Shown: positions 1 to 11,763 of the stretch, one piece after another
Layout: every line of letters begins with the position of its first letter
How positions within the stretch are numbered: the stretch's first letter is position 1
NCBI GenBank assembly: GCA_022453515.1
Contig: JAJNNY010000013.1
Location: 620,001 to 684,000, forward strand
DNA length: 64,000 nt
Origin: Astrocystis sublimbata
Lineage: Eukaryota; Ascomycota; Sordariomycetes; Xylariales; Xylariaceae
Reading direction: 5' to 3'
The notes under the pieces: generated by a model
Seen by the model: only the letters and a program-made list of their open reading frames with translations
What the model was told of the DNA's origin: nothing
Databases searched by the model: none
Made by a program: the position numbers and the translations under genes

Positions 1-1209
1 GACTACGAATTCGTCGTGCACCCGGGCGACCTAGCTTACGCGGATGACTGGCTGTTGAAGACGAAGAACCTCTTAGACGGAACCGATGCATTTGCTGCTA
101 TCGTGGAGCAGTTCTACGGCCAGCTCGCCCCTATTTCCGGCCGGAAGCCGTATATGGTTGGGCCCGGGAATCATGAGGCGAATTGTCAGGAGATCCCGCA
201 GTACGTGATTTTTCCCCCTTCGATCTGAAGCGCGCCGCTGCAACTTGTCCTCGAGTTGCAGGCTCAAGATTAATTGACTGATGCTAACACGGTCGCAGCG
301 CCCAAGGTCTTTGCGCCGCCGGCCAGAAGAACTTCACCGACTACATGAACCGCTTTGCTGACCTCATGCCGACCGCCTTCCCGTCACGCTCGTCCAACTC
401 CAGCGCCGCGATCCTCGCCAACACGGCGCGGGAACTTTCGAACCCTCCGTTTTGGTACTCATTCGACTACGGGCTCATGCACTTCGTGATGATCAACACC
501 GAGACCGACTTCGCCTCCGCGCCCGACGGACCCGGCGGTTCCGCCGGCCTAAATTCCGGGCCCTTCGGTTCAACGGCCAATCAGCAACTCGCGTTCTTGC
601 AAGCCGACTTGGCATCTGTTGACCGTGAAGTCACGCCCTGGGTTGTCGTGGGAGGCCATAGGTAAGTCTCTTGAGTTTTATATTGCTCCCTATGGTACGC
701 CTCGGAGGCATCAACAAATCCTGCCCCGAATCCTTTGCCAGCTTCCGAATCAACCTCTTTTATACCATTGATTGGGGATTCTAACTTGAGTGCTACACAG
801 ACCATGGTACACAACCGGTAAATCCAGTGACGGCTGCGCCCCCTGCCGCGCGGCCTTCGAGCCGCTACTGTACAAATACGGCGTCGACCTAGCGATCTTC
901 GGCCACGTGCACAACTCGCAGCGGTTCGCGCCCGTGTACAACAACACGGCGGACGCCAACGGGCTCAACGACCCCAAGGCACCCATGTACATCGTCGCGG
1001 GCGGCGCGGGCAACATCGAGGGGCTGAGTACGGTCGGCACCAAGCCGGCGTATAACGCCTTTGCGTACGCCGACGATTTTAGTTATGCGACGGTCGAGAT
1101 ACTGGACAGGAATCAGCTGAGGGTGCGCTTCGTACAGTCGGCGAGTGGGAAGACGCTGGATGAGTCGACGTTGTATAAGGCGCATAAAGAGCGCTTTGTT
1201 GTGCAGTGA
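1..1209 (+). CDS. Purple acid phosphatase, C-terminal part (5' end outside window)
   Basis: A metallophosphoesterase of the purple acid phosphatase family, which hydrolyses phosphomonoesters with a dinuclear metal centre; fungal members are usually secreted or vacuolar. The reading frame is open from base 1. Exons are 1-200, 299-661 and 801-1209, with introns 201-298 and 662-800. Visible metal-site motifs in order are [27 protein letters not shown] (spanning the second intron) and the late FGHVHNSQR, which together give the Asp/Tyr/Asn/His ligand set of the family. The stop is at 1207-1209. The N-terminal domain and any signal peptide lie upstream of the window. Family assignment is firm; substrate is not visible. 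Confidence 0.92.
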
Positions 1210-1561
1210 AAGAGATTGGCGATAGATGAGGTGAGGGTAAAGAAGTGAGTGAGTATCTGGGAGATTCAGCGCTGAGGCACTCGGAGAAGAGCATAGCATA
1301 TACGATTGGTGAATGAGTTTACGAATTAATTAATGTCTAGAAGATGTCGAGCGAGATAAGCTATTGTGGCATTTTTGAGTATACATTTAGCGTAGCTAGA
1401 CTGGTTAGTAATACAGCAGGTCTTGCGTTAGAATGTCCGCGATCTATCTTGCATAGCCTATGTGCTATAAATCAGACTCGGCATCGTCGCCAGTTGATGT
1501 GTCTCCGTGTCCTCATAGATCGTCCGAAAGATATCGGGAGCGAAAACCAAACTCAAGGATA

Positions 1562-3055
1562 TCAACCATCGTGGTCCCCTATCTTAACCCAGTTGCCGTT
1601 CTTGTTCATCATCCGTACAAGGTCAACATCATCAGTGACCCTGACCACGGTCCCTTGCTGGCTGGGAGGGGGTGTCGCATTGGGCGTGCTCGACTTGATT
1701 GTCACTATGTTGCCCGGCTGTGTGCCGTTAATGCTGCTCTGTGTACTCAGCAGTGTAAAGTCTTGCGAACTACCGCCTCCTTGGGTATTCGTTCTAACTC
1801 TGCCTCTGTATCCCAATTTTGAGTTGCTGCTTCCTTTGGAGCTGTCAGGGAAAGAGGACTTGGAATGGAGCGGCCGGTTGTCTGATTTGTAGGACCACGC
1901 CATTGAATCTTCCAACGTGCCGTGGGAGTAAAGTCTGTAAAGCTTGCGGTACACCGGAATTGAGACGACGAAGAATCCCACTGTGAGCTCAACCGTGGAC
2001 ACATAGCCTGCCGGTACCGCTGTCCCTGTAGTGCAGAAGATGAATGCGTTAGAATGAGAAACTACACTCGGGAAAGGATTAATTACTCACAGGAACCATC
2101 AATAGTGCCAACGTGCAGGGAGTACACGAGACGTACGATCGAGGCGACGACGGCCCTGGAGTGAGAAGAGTCAGTAACGACGGCGTTAATGTGACTTAGT
2201 CTTGGGTTCACACTTACACCGAACCGGCCGCGAAGGTGAGAATTATAACGCGTTTCTTGTCCGAGCCCATGTTGAGTTTCATGACGAGTGGGATCGGCAG
2301 CGCGATGATGATGAAATCCGTCAGTACATTGAGAACGCCGACTACCAGGGAGAGTATGCCGTAATGAATACAGTAGCCTTCGAGCTGGCCATTATAAGCC
2401 TTTTCGATCGGGAGGCATTGGAGAATCGCGCCTAGCGAGGAAGCCAGTGTCCAGCCGGTGATGAAAATGACCAGAGCCCAGAGGTAGCGGTGGAAGGTCC
2501 TGTCGGGGAATACCGAGCCGTAGAGGGCCAGCATACTGAATTTCAGAAAACCCAACGCTACGCCGTAAGTCCCCTCGCTGACTATGCTGAACTGCGATTC
2601 AATCAGTATCCATCCGGTATGTGCGACATGCTGACCGAAAACCCACCACTTGGAGCCTATAGGGGTCGGTGATGTAAATGACATGACGACCTCCCCCGTA
2701 TGGCGTCAACAAGGCAAAACACACCGTGGATGCCACAAAGAAGACCTATTATATGGCCACCGAGGTTAGTAAAGCTTTCTTGCTAGCACTGCACCGGATC
2801 ACTTGCTGAAACGGGTTGAGAGGTATCATGATCACTTACCCAGGCCACCGCAATCAGCCAGTCACTAATGTGAAGTTGAAATCGGCCATTGATCCGCCAG
2901 CGACCAAAAAACCGCAACGCCACGAAGAGTGTCGACAAAAACACAGTGATACCGGCACAGACTATAATGTTCACAACTCTCGAGTCGCCCCCGTGTTCGG
3001 TCCAGTACTGTAATTGCTCGGGGGTAAAGGGTGACCCCTCAACAGGAGTGGGCAT
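1562..3055 (-). CDS. Fungal rhodopsin-like (SAT4-type) seven-TM membrane protein
   Basis: A polytopic membrane protein of the large fungal 'rhodopsin domain' family (integral membrane, SAT4-like); molecular function is generally unknown. Five exons join in frame: 3055-2840, 2745-2647, 2591-2218, 2155-2091 and 2025-1562, giving about 405 residues. The start at 3055 (MPTPVEGSPF) was chosen because the family begins a short distance before the first TM segment. Hydrophobic segments follow in the family order, with the signature GGGRHV stretch after TM3 and SEGTYGVALGFLKFSMLALY in the central TM. The C-terminal tail after about residue 300 is hydrophilic and Ser/Gln-rich. No lysine retinal-binding context typical of true rhodopsins was seen. 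Separated from the biosynthetic cluster by about 1.7 kb. Confidence 0.85.
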
Positions 3056-4767
3056 GTCGATTCGCGATGGGCTCAGCCTTAGGTTCACGTGGCGGGAAAG
3101 GGTTACGATATCTAGAATAGGCAGCGATGACAAGAGCGGTGATGAGCCTGGAAATCTGATTGGAAGTTTTCTTCTACATTTTGTAATAGAGTTGCGGGAG
3201 TTGCGCCGCCATCCTGAGACATCTGTTGCAATCCATAATACGACACTGAAGCACGAAGGGCAGCTAGACATGTCGCGGCACACGCCTCTGTTTGGCCGTT
3301 CAAGATGTCGGCATATATGTGTCCAATCCGATGAGCGAAAGCTGGTTGTGGCTTGCGCGTCGGGTAGTATTCTCAGAAAGCGCCGACCTTCTACGAGAAG
3401 GGGTTATGGGGTTGTCAAATTCCCACACATTATTATCACGATAAAGGTATTGTAATCTGCAGCTTCTGGGATTCCCATCCTTCCCTCCAGTTTTCCACGA
3501 TCGCCTAAATCAGAATACGACGTTAGATCCGGTGTTAGGATTGCGGCAAAGTGCATGCGGAAAGCAGGACGTATATCGACTGACATGCAAGTGCCTCGAG
3601 TACCACTTTATCTCCTGCATGTGTCTGCCAACAGTAGAGCTCTGAGGAGGAGGACACCGATTGGTATGGTCATTTCAATTTATGTAGCCATCGTGAGTTG
3701 AGGCTGTAAGCCGAGCTCTATTGTCTTTGGGGCGGCCCAACACTCCACTGCATGGCGTAGTCAAGAAGCAGGCTGTGAGTAGCGTCAGTTGTCGCATCGG
3801 GGTCAGATACAGACGTATACTAGCGCCGGAGGTATGGTCGGCATCTCACAAGATTCTACTATTTACTTTGTAGGAAGGGGAGCCTCGACGGCAGTCGTTC
3901 TTGGCCTTCATTATTCCTTGTTTTTGTCTACCCACTATCGAGTTGTGACTTGAGGCTCTGCTTGAGGTCATACGATATCAGCTTACTTACATGTCGAGAT
4001 TGCCCACTCGGGCTGCGCTAGACTCTTACCCTCATCCCCCTCCCTCCACACACCAGCCCCCAACACTTTGCCTGAAGCATGCATCGGGACTGTTTCCGAG
4101 GACACTAAAGTACGAAATAGCAGACTAGTCATGCTAGAGGCATCCTGCCAACTAATAGTGCCTCCACCCCGCCGAGTCATACCTATTTTAGCGACCGGGC
4201 TGGTACCTAGTGCATTATCCTATTTACGGCGTATATCTACGGCGTTTACCTACAACCGAAGTTTTGGGCGGATGGTAGTTGCACCATTCCGGTTTATTTT
4301 GAGACATCAAGTGCCGGATTTCAGGTGAACGTACTCTGTACCAGGTACCAGGTCGATCGCTCAGCGCCTTGGTGGCGAGGGTGGTATAGATCTATCTATG
4401 GATGCGAGATCTATGCAGATCAGGCCACAGGGTCTTTTTTCATAACCCCACTAAGTGCCCCTGACCCGTCGGCATTCTACCGAGGAGCCAAGCTCGCTTA
4501 GTGAATAGTGGTATTATTGGGTTTAACACCTTCACAAGCGAGACATGTTTGACGTCCTCGACATCTATCTACAACATCGCAGAACCACTGTTACGGGATA
4601 TAAGTAAAAGGATCGACAGAAGGTTTGTAGATCAGCTTGGTATTGGCATCTCCGCATGGCTTATGTAGACGCTATCTAGGATGCTAGGTATAGAGTTAGT
4701 ACAGAAACTGACAGGCCAGGGAGCAGTGATAGCTGCAAATTGGCTAACTAACTGCCCAATTAGCCCA
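3056..4767. other. Intergenic stretch, 1.7 kb
   Basis: No coding region I can support. Longer open frames here (for example 2889-3455 on the plus strand) overlap the neighbouring gene antisense or lack any family signature. The stretch holds the 5' region of the rhodopsin-like gene and the 3' flank of the AflR-like regulator gene, and it forms the left edge of the biosynthetic cluster. Confidence 0.5.
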
Positions 4768-6272
4768 TCAAATTATATCCGACTCTCGGACAGCCTGCTT
4801 TATCATGGTGATGTGTCCCTGTAATGCCATTCTAAACTGATGCATCTCGTGCACGATAAGGCTCAGCCCTTGCGGACAGGTCGCAGGGAACCCCTCGTCG
4901 GATATGTCGGGGGTCTGAATACCATTACCATCGCGAATTCTGGGGTTGCAGCCATTGCGGAGGCGCCCCCCGCTAAGTAGACTGTCGAAGTCGTAGCTAT
5001 CCATAGTTCTGTGAAAAGGGCGGAATGCTCTCGCGCCCGACGCTGCCATAGCCTCACCTCGCCGTGTTGTCACCTGGGATAACACACGGTCCAGGCGACC
5101 TATCAAGTAAGTCATCAGCTCTGCGGTCATGACCATCTGTCCCCTGCATGGTAATGAGGTGCCGTTGGTCTGAATGTATACGTGTATCGACAAAGACGTC
5201 TGCTTGAAGAGGTCACAGAGCCGTTGATAACAGGCCAACATGAGGAGGACGGTACTGAAGTCGATGTCATCGTTATCATCATCCGGGTATAACGACATAC
5301 GGATAGTCTGGCGAAAGAGTTTATGATCTGCATTGTCTTTGTTGGTATGAGTTGTTGGTGCATCAAGGGTCGACGAAATAGTGGGCTTCGCTGCTACCTG
5401 ATCCTGTTGGTGGCGGAGATGCGTCGTATGCGCAGACGGTCTCTGAAGCAAGCGCGCCATGATCTCCACAAGTGAGTGCGTAGCACTTGTCATATCGTCA
5501 CATAATCCTGCCATGGGAAACTCTGATGCTTGCGACCGGAGCTGCAGTCGATAAATGCGTTTGTTCAGTTCTGTAAGCTCGACGGTGTCCTTGATGACCA
5601 AGTCATCGATATCCTCAATATCGAGACCAGTTTTTGGTAGCTTCGCATCCGGCAAAGCCTGTACAGGCTCCGCGCACTCGGACATGAGTCCTGGGATAGT
5701 CTCATCAAATATCTGATTTGAAAATTCTGCATCATGATACAGGAGCTTTTCATTATCGGACAATGTAGAAGAAGTGCCGTCTGCGCCGAGACATTGGTGC
5801 TCATCAACATTTAAAAATTGCGCCATCTCGACATCGTTTGCTTCGAATAGCTGTAAGCTAGGTGAGATGCCATCCTGGGACGTACTTGTCCATGAAAATG
5901 GCTCAGGTGTGTCATTCGCTGTTGACGGGGGAGTCAACACTGCCAACATGGCAACAGAAGATGGGCTTGAGCGCCGTTGACTTTTGTCAACACGGGGCCG
6001 GCCACTGCGCTGTTTGGCTGTATCGCGAACTCATATTAGCTGATAAGGTACTTTCTTTCTCATGAATGCCACTCACAACTGTATGTGCAGATGGCACCGG
6101 CGCGCACGCATCGTGAACATGCCAAGCCGCCCGGGTAGCGGCTCTCTGCTGCCGATTCCGTGTCCAGCCCAGAGTCAGAGGCGAGTGCTTTGCAGCGAAC
6201 CTTTAATTGGCGACACCGATTGCACGTTTGCCGAAATGGGAGGCGGATAGCATCATCGGTACTCTGGGACAT
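4768..6272 (-). CDS. Zn2Cys6 transcription factor, AflR-like
   Basis: A nuclear DNA-binding regulator, probably pathway-specific for the adjacent PKS-NRPS cluster. Two exons, 6272-6077 and 6017-4768, join in frame (intron 6076-6018) to give about 481 residues. The N-terminal binuclear zinc cluster has cysteines near residues 17, 20, 27, 52, 55 and 62. The middle loop between Cys3 and Cys4 is about 24 residues, far longer than the usual 5-16. A basic linker (SKQRSGRPRVDKSQRR) follows the cluster. The rest resembles the AflR C-terminal domain, including an acidic stretch and a segment VLLMLACYQRLCDLFKQ typical of that family. It is divergently transcribed from the MFS exporter across a 791-bp spacer, which suggests shared control. 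Confidence 0.88.
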
Positions 6273-7063
6273 ATCGAGGATTTAAGCCTGGGCTCCGAGT
6301 TAAACATGCCCGCGCTTTTCTTCTCTATCGCCCGGTGCCGATATCGTCCAGGCCTGCGAACAAGTCCACCACGGGATGCACCTTTAGTTATAAGTAATTT
6401 CGACAAGATCAACGTATGCGAAGGATGAAACAATATCTCGCCAACCGAGGCCAGCCTCGTTCGTCATCTTTGCTAAGTGCCCGACATAAAGTTCCACAGT
6501 GCCCAAAACCAAAGAATCAGTGATCCTTGTCCCAGCGGCTCATGTTGACAATGACTTATACATAAATAGCCATGCACTTTGCATCGCACTCGCGGTGGGG
6601 TACCGTTGCACTTGATGCATAGCGATGCTTTTTCTGTCATCCATTAGACATCCGATCTATGCAGAATACGTCTCCAGGATAGGCAGATCTTTCCATGAAG
6701 TGGACGGGGAGTATTGAGGATAGGCGAGGCTCCAAGCCTAACACGACACTGAGCCCCTTACAGCTCGAGTGCTGGTTACAGCCTTAGATAAGTGCGTGGT
6801 CTGACCGAGCAATTCCCAACATGCAACCAAGATCAAATGTACCTACATAAGATACCACCAGTGTCCCTAGGATTGCTCGACTTAATCGTCTAAGTATCGT
6901 CTCCGGATCTGTTAAATAATCCGGTCCCTATGAGTGTTTATTTACCTACATATATCTTTTGAAATCAATTCTCCAAAATTCCCCTCCCTCTCCCGAATAC
7001 AAGTTTATCCAATATAAAGTTTTGGCTTACTTTTGAGCATCACAATCATTTAAAGCCCGAACG
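6273..7063. promoter_or_regulatory. Divergent promoter region of the AflR-like regulator and the MFS exporter
   Basis: A 791-bp gene-free spacer between two divergent cluster genes. A TATA-like box (TATAAAG, 7013-7019) lies about 50 bp before the exporter start. A perfect 6-bp inverted repeat, CCGGAT-N10-ATCCGG at 6903-6924, contains the CGG/CCG half-sites used by Zn2Cys6 proteins and lies about 140 bp upstream of the exporter ATG. The site assignment is inference; no binding data can be read from sequence. Confidence 0.5.
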
Positions 7064-8912
7064 ATGGACAGGTCGACGACTCCCGACCCATCACGCCGCA
7101 ACCATGATTTCATCGCCAACGAAGGAAACATGGATACGAATGTCAAACAGCCGGCAAAGAAGTCGTCGGCTTTCTGGGTACGCATTGAGATTTTCATTTT
7201 CTCAAGATAGGCATGTCATCGCCAAAATGGAAGCTTACTCTTTCATTGCTAGGGCATCGTCTTCTCCATGCAGCTGATTTCCATCCTGTCGGCGTTGGAC
7301 ACTACTGTGGTGTCAACGGCAATGCCGTCCATTCTCAAGGACGTTGGGGCGAGCGAGGCCTGGGTATGGATAGCCAATGCCTACTTCCTCACAATGACGG
7401 CTTTCCAGCCCTTCTTCGGCCAAGCAGCCAATGTCTTTGGCCGCCGGAGCATGACGCTTTTGGCAACCCTCATCTTTGGCGTGGGCTCGGCAATCTGTGG
7501 AGCAGCCCCGAGTCTCGCTGTGCTCATCGCCGGCCGGGCCATCCAGGGCATTGGTAGTGGTGCTATCAGTATTTTGATCGAAATCAACATCGCTGATCTG
7601 CTCCCACTTCGTGAGCGCCCCAAGTATATGGGCATCGTCCTGATCGGGTATACCGTTGCGGCATGGCTTGGTCCCATCATTGGAGGTTTATTTGCGCAAC
7701 GGGCAACCTGGCGTTGGTGAGTTGTTACTCTTCAAGTTTCACAGCCGTCTCACACACTGACCTGTCAGGATATTCTACTTGAATCTCCCGATTACCGGCG
7801 TCGCTCTCGTCTGCCTCTGGGTCTTCCTGCGCACAAAACACCAGCCGGACACGGTCCGCAATTCCATCAAGCGAGTAGACCTAGGCGGTAACGCCCTTCT
7901 TGTGGCCTCTGTCGTTGCTGTCTTACTCGCATTGACATGGGGCGGTACGCAATATCCATGGTCCGCCTATCAGACTTTGGTTCCTCTCATCCTCGGCATC
8001 CTTGGTATTGCCGCTTTCATCGCTTTGGAGTCGACTACCCTGATTCCCGAGCCTACGATGCCGCTCAGACTCTTTTCGAACCGTACGTCGCTAGGGGCAT
8101 TCGGTGTCGCCTCGATCCACGCTTTGCTTACTAACTTCACCGTTTACTTCCTACCGGTATACTTCCAGAGTGTGCTTGCGACCGGTCCCATCATCTCCGG
8201 GGTCAACCTTCTCCCACTGCCCATTATTACCATGCCCTTTGCCATCCTCGCCGGGATAGGCACGACCAAGTATGGGCGGTACCGGCCATTCTTCTTTGTC
8301 GGGACAGCCTTCCTGGCGCTCAGCTACGGTCTTCTCACTCGTCTAGACGAGCATACCACGACGGCGTACTGGGCCGGCGTCGAAGCGATCGCAGCCGTCG
8401 GTCTCGGGCTCTTGACAACAACAACCTGGCCCGCCGTACAGGCACCGCTTGAGGAAGTTGATCAGGCCGTGTCCACCGCCGCCTGGGGCTTCGTGCGCAG
8501 CTTCGGGTACGTATGGGGCGTGGCGATACCGGGAGCCATATTCAATTCCCGTGTGAACGACTTGTCCAGTGCCATCCCGGACCCGGACGTTCGTGCATCG
8601 CTGGTTAACGGAGGTGCCTACGAGTTGGCCGCTACCGGGGGCGGAGCATCTACGCAGAACTGGAGTCCCGAGATCAAAGCTCAGGTCACGGACATCTACG
8701 TGGAGAGTCTGCGGCGCTGCTGGCAGGTGGGCATCGGATTCGCATTGCTTGGTTTCGTGATCAGCTTCGTTCTCAAGGATATCCCACTTCGCGACGAGCT
8801 CGATACCGAGTACGGTCTGAAAGGCACTTCCGCGACGGTTTCAGATCACTCAAATCAAGAGGAGGCGATAGCCGGTAGCTCATCGGAAAAGACAGAATCC
8901 AAGATGGTGTAA
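7064..8912 (+). CDS. MFS multidrug/metabolite exporter (DHA2, 14-TM type)
   Basis: A proton-driven major facilitator superfamily efflux pump in the plasma membrane, probably exporting the cluster product. Three exons, 7064-7177, 7253-7716 and 7769-8912, give about 573 residues. The hydrophilic N-terminus of about 40 residues precedes TM1, which carries LDTTVVSTAMPSI, the D1-type motif of the DHA2 family. Motif A-like GQAANVFGRRSM lies between TM2 and TM3, and the antiporter motif C (GYTVAAWLGPIIGG) is in TM5. The C-terminus is hydrophilic and Ser/Glu-rich. The length and the second half with extra TM segments fit fungal toxin-efflux-like pumps. Start chosen at 7064 because splicing from it keeps the frame through both introns. 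Confidence 0.9.
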
Positions 8913-9292
8913 AAGCCAAGGTTGCGATCATTACATCCTATAACTTCTCAGCGGCCACGCAGCGTCGATGGGGGAGATTACAACAATGAAGTGCACTGGA
9001 GGAATATTTGCACAGGACTATGAGGCTATGCTACTGTAAATTGACCTCGCTCAAGATAAGCTATGAAACTTTACAATAATGAACTTGCCTGACATGCTTC
9101 ACAATCTCAATGTGGCAATAGTCCTTAGGTAGGTAGGTACTATGGAAAGTTGGTACGGCGCTAATCTGTTCTATGCTTCACTCGTAATTACGATACTATC
9201 TTTCATATCTTCGTGATTACATGTGGTGTTGAATACACACCGTTGCGCTCCATGTGCGTTGATTCTATTTACATCGATGAGCACTTTAAGCC
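8913..9292. other. Short convergent intergenic stretch
   Basis: 380 bp between the stops of the exporter and the small membrane protein gene. It contains a TAGGTAGGTAGGTAC run at about 9126-9140, one of several such motifs in this window. No gene seen. Confidence 0.5.
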
Positions 9293-9826
9293 TCAGGACA
9301 TAGCAAGAAGAAATGCCGCGAAGTAAGAGATCCAGGAGGGAAGATCGGCGGCGAGGCCACGGATTGTGTTGAGTTTCAGCCAGGTCACAATCTTGCTGGT
9401 ATTGTCGGTCTGAGGATCGTCGTCCTCTGTTTTTGCGGCAGCCACAGGATCCAAGTACGACATAGCAGTCGGACCAAAAGGGAAATGCAGGACGCTGAAG
9501 ATCAGACCAGCGAGATAGAGTGCGGCGGCGGCGCGGGCCTGCGGGGAGCCGTTAGTGTCGAATGTGACGCCAGGCTCAGCACGGGCCAAGTTAGCGGCGG
9601 CCGTGGCGATGCTGATCGGGTAGCTCAGGAAGATGAAGGGCAGGCCGCGGGCTGTGAAGCGGCCGATAAGACCGGGGAAAATACGATTGGCGTGTATGCG
9701 GAGGTCTTTGTCTGCGGGTTTGGTGTGGGCCAGAGGGCGGATGAAGGTGTCCTCACAGAAGGTGAAAGTCACATAGCTTGTCGCCGATAGCAGAGGAGCG
9801 ACCCTCAGCAAGGAGAGGCTTGCCAT
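9293..9826 (-). CDS. Small four-TM membrane protein, DUF1772-like layout
   Basis: A single-exon ORF of 177 residues. Four hydrophobic segments are visible near residues 6-23, 64-82, 95-115 and 160-177, with a long soluble loop between TM1 and TM2 and another between TM3 and TM4. This spacing resembles the DUF1772/anthrone-oxygenase proteins (HypC-type) found in fungal polyketide clusters, and the segment LHFPFGPTAM sits where that family has a conserved His-containing motif. The match is by layout, not by a clear signature, so the function is unassigned. It lies inside the cluster and is divergently paired with the EthD-domain gene, which supports a role in the pathway. It could also be an unrelated small transporter or scaffold. 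Confidence 0.7.
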   Translation of the reverse strand: MASLSLLRVAPLLSATSYVTFTFCEDTFIRPLAHTKPADKDLRIHANRIFPGLIGRFTARGLPFIFLSYPISIATAAANLARAEPGVTFDTNGSPQARAAAALYLAGLIFSVLHFPFGPTAMSYLDPVAAAKTEDDDPQTDNTSKIVTWLKLNTIRGLAADLPSWISYFAAFLLAMS

Positions 9827-10639
9827 GCTGAGTCTAGTCTAGTGCCGGTAGAGGTAGGTACTAAGTACTTAGGTAAGGTAAAGTACTTATGCGGAGAGGT
9901 AGGCTAATTGTGATTGGTATGTGGGTAGGTATTGTTGGATGGAAGCTGATCTCCTTAATTATTGTCAATATCCAGAGTGTCGTCTGCAAATCCTGTCACG
10001 ACAGCCAACATCTTATAGCTTTAGGTACCTTAGGTAGGCAGTATTATGTGATCTATAACATGTTGGTTCTTTCTGAAGTGGCGGGCATCCCAATGACATA
10101 GGTGGTGGGTATTGATTTGACCTGTAACCTACCGGCATGTGTCCGTAGTGCGAGTGGGAATACAGGTAGGTAACCGATGCCTTAGTGGCTCTTTGTGTAG
10201 CATCACGGATGCAACGTGCGCGGCAGGCTGTGCTTTCGCTCTCAAGGTTCAAGGTTATCTAGGTACTTACTTATGCGTGCATTGTGCCGATGCTGCAACA
10301 GCTGCGGCGGCTGCCTGGAAACGCGTCACATTAATCAAGCCTGCTTTGTGTCGCATTGAGCTTATTCCAATTTTGTCTCGGCCTCAACAACGCCCGATCG
10401 GTACATAAACCCAACTCCCTTACAGCAAGGATCGGGAGAAACATAGGCGTGCAAATATAAGCAGCAGATTTATTAATTTGCCGATTTCCAGATCTTGCGG
10501 AATAATTCGCATACCTGCCTTGGTACTTACTTTCAACCTCACATAATAACTACCTCTCAACACGCAGACACTTTCACCAGCCACGCCAGAACACGTCTCT
10601 ATCCCACAATAGACTCGTATATCGAACCTTACCTACACA
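9827..10639. promoter_or_regulatory. Divergent promoter region of the 4-TM and EthD genes
   Basis: 813 bp between two divergently transcribed cluster genes. It carries several TAGGTA-type runs (about 9850-9880 and 10021-10040) and an AATATAAG box near 10453, about 185 bp before the EthD start. A CT-rich/CAAC-rich leader precedes the ATG at 10640. No operator can be named with confidence. Confidence 0.45.
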
Positions 10640-11181
10640 ATGGCCGAGCCTCAGATGCCTCTGCTCAAGGTCTCCATCCTCCATTATCGGGACCCTCAGC
10701 GAAATGAGGAGGAGTGGTCGAAATGGTACATCGAGGAGCAGATTCCACGATTCATTCCCGTTGCACAGCGACACGGCATCGACCGATGCGAACTTGTAAG
10801 TTTTCCTGTTTTTTGTTCTTTTGTTCTAAGGTGGCCAAGAAGAATTCTATGATTTCCTAAATGGAAGTGCTAAATACTAGCTGCTAGTACATGACCCCCA
10901 CCGTCTTCAAGGAGAAGTTCCAGGAAGATCTTGAAAACCTCAAGGGCGGATGTGCTGCAGGCTGGAACATGGCACCATACGATGCTGCCACCATCTATTG
11001 GGTTACGGATCCCCAGAAACTTCGGAACATGCTGAGTGATCCCGACTGGAACAACAAGGTAGCCGCTTTCGAGAAAGGCTGGATCAGTCAGAACAAGGTC
11101 GATGTTCAGGTTGGTACTCAGACCACCTTTATCGAGGAGGGCAAGATCATCAATACTACCACGAAGGAGTACCCCTCTTAG
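10640..11181 (+). CDS. EthD-domain protein (dimeric alpha/beta barrel)
   Basis: A small soluble protein of about 149 residues. Exons are 10640-10795 and 10888-11181, joined at phase 0. The N-terminal strand-helix pattern (LLKVSILHYRDP, then EEEWSKWYIEEQIPRFIPVAQRHGI) matches the EthD/dimeric ferredoxin-like barrel fold, with the typical 'F/W..wY...H/Q.P' helix. Members of this fold in fungal polyketide pathways act as decarboxylases, cyclases or dehydratases (for example the TpcK/MdpH-type proteins). Here the family-typical catalytic His is not obvious, so the reaction is open. It sits between the 4-TM protein and the hydrolase inside the PKS-NRPS cluster. Fold assignment is good; the role is inference. 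Confidence 0.8.
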
Positions 11182-11763
11182 TCGTAGGATAGAGTCGCCA
11201 CGAATACGAGAGTAACCCTAGGGGTAGAATCACCGAGATAGAGAGATAGTTGCGCAAAACAGCCTAGCCTACTCATAGCTCGCCTGAACGTTAGAATATT
11301 CGCTAACTAATAAGCCCGAGATAAATTGTGACAAAATTTTAAACTTGAGAGTACTGTACGACTGAGTGACTCGAGGAGTTAGTACGTTTATTCTGCATTA
11401 GCTGATGACCTGCTTCACGCGACGCCACGTCAAACGCAAGGAGGCAAGATTCCCAATCACTTTTTCGTTGAGGCCCTTATGGGAGTAGATCATTTCAATT
11501 CATGAGTAGACTACCCAGGGTCGGAGGACGCCCGATAGTGGTCACGGCTAAGCTGTTCCACATGAGCTTATTCCCACCCGTTTTTTGGAGACGCTTGTTA
11601 CGCATAATAGCACATATCTCGATCGCAGAATCGAGTCTCAGAGAGTTGCAAGGTAAATAAAACGTAACAATGAGGGTATAGTTTGACTGTAAATAGAAGC
11701 TAAACTCGGGCGGTAGGGATGTCTGTGTCATTACTAAAGCAGCTTTCGTCCTAAGCGGCGACT
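11182..11763. other. Convergent intergenic stretch
   Basis: 582 bp between the stop codons of the EthD gene and the hydrolase gene. Only short open frames without signatures (for example 11495-11767 on the minus strand) are present. I see no gene. Confidence 0.5.

Noticed and set aside
2889..3455. 188-codon plus-strand open frame
   Set aside because: Overlaps exon 1 of the rhodopsin-like gene antisense, with no family signature.
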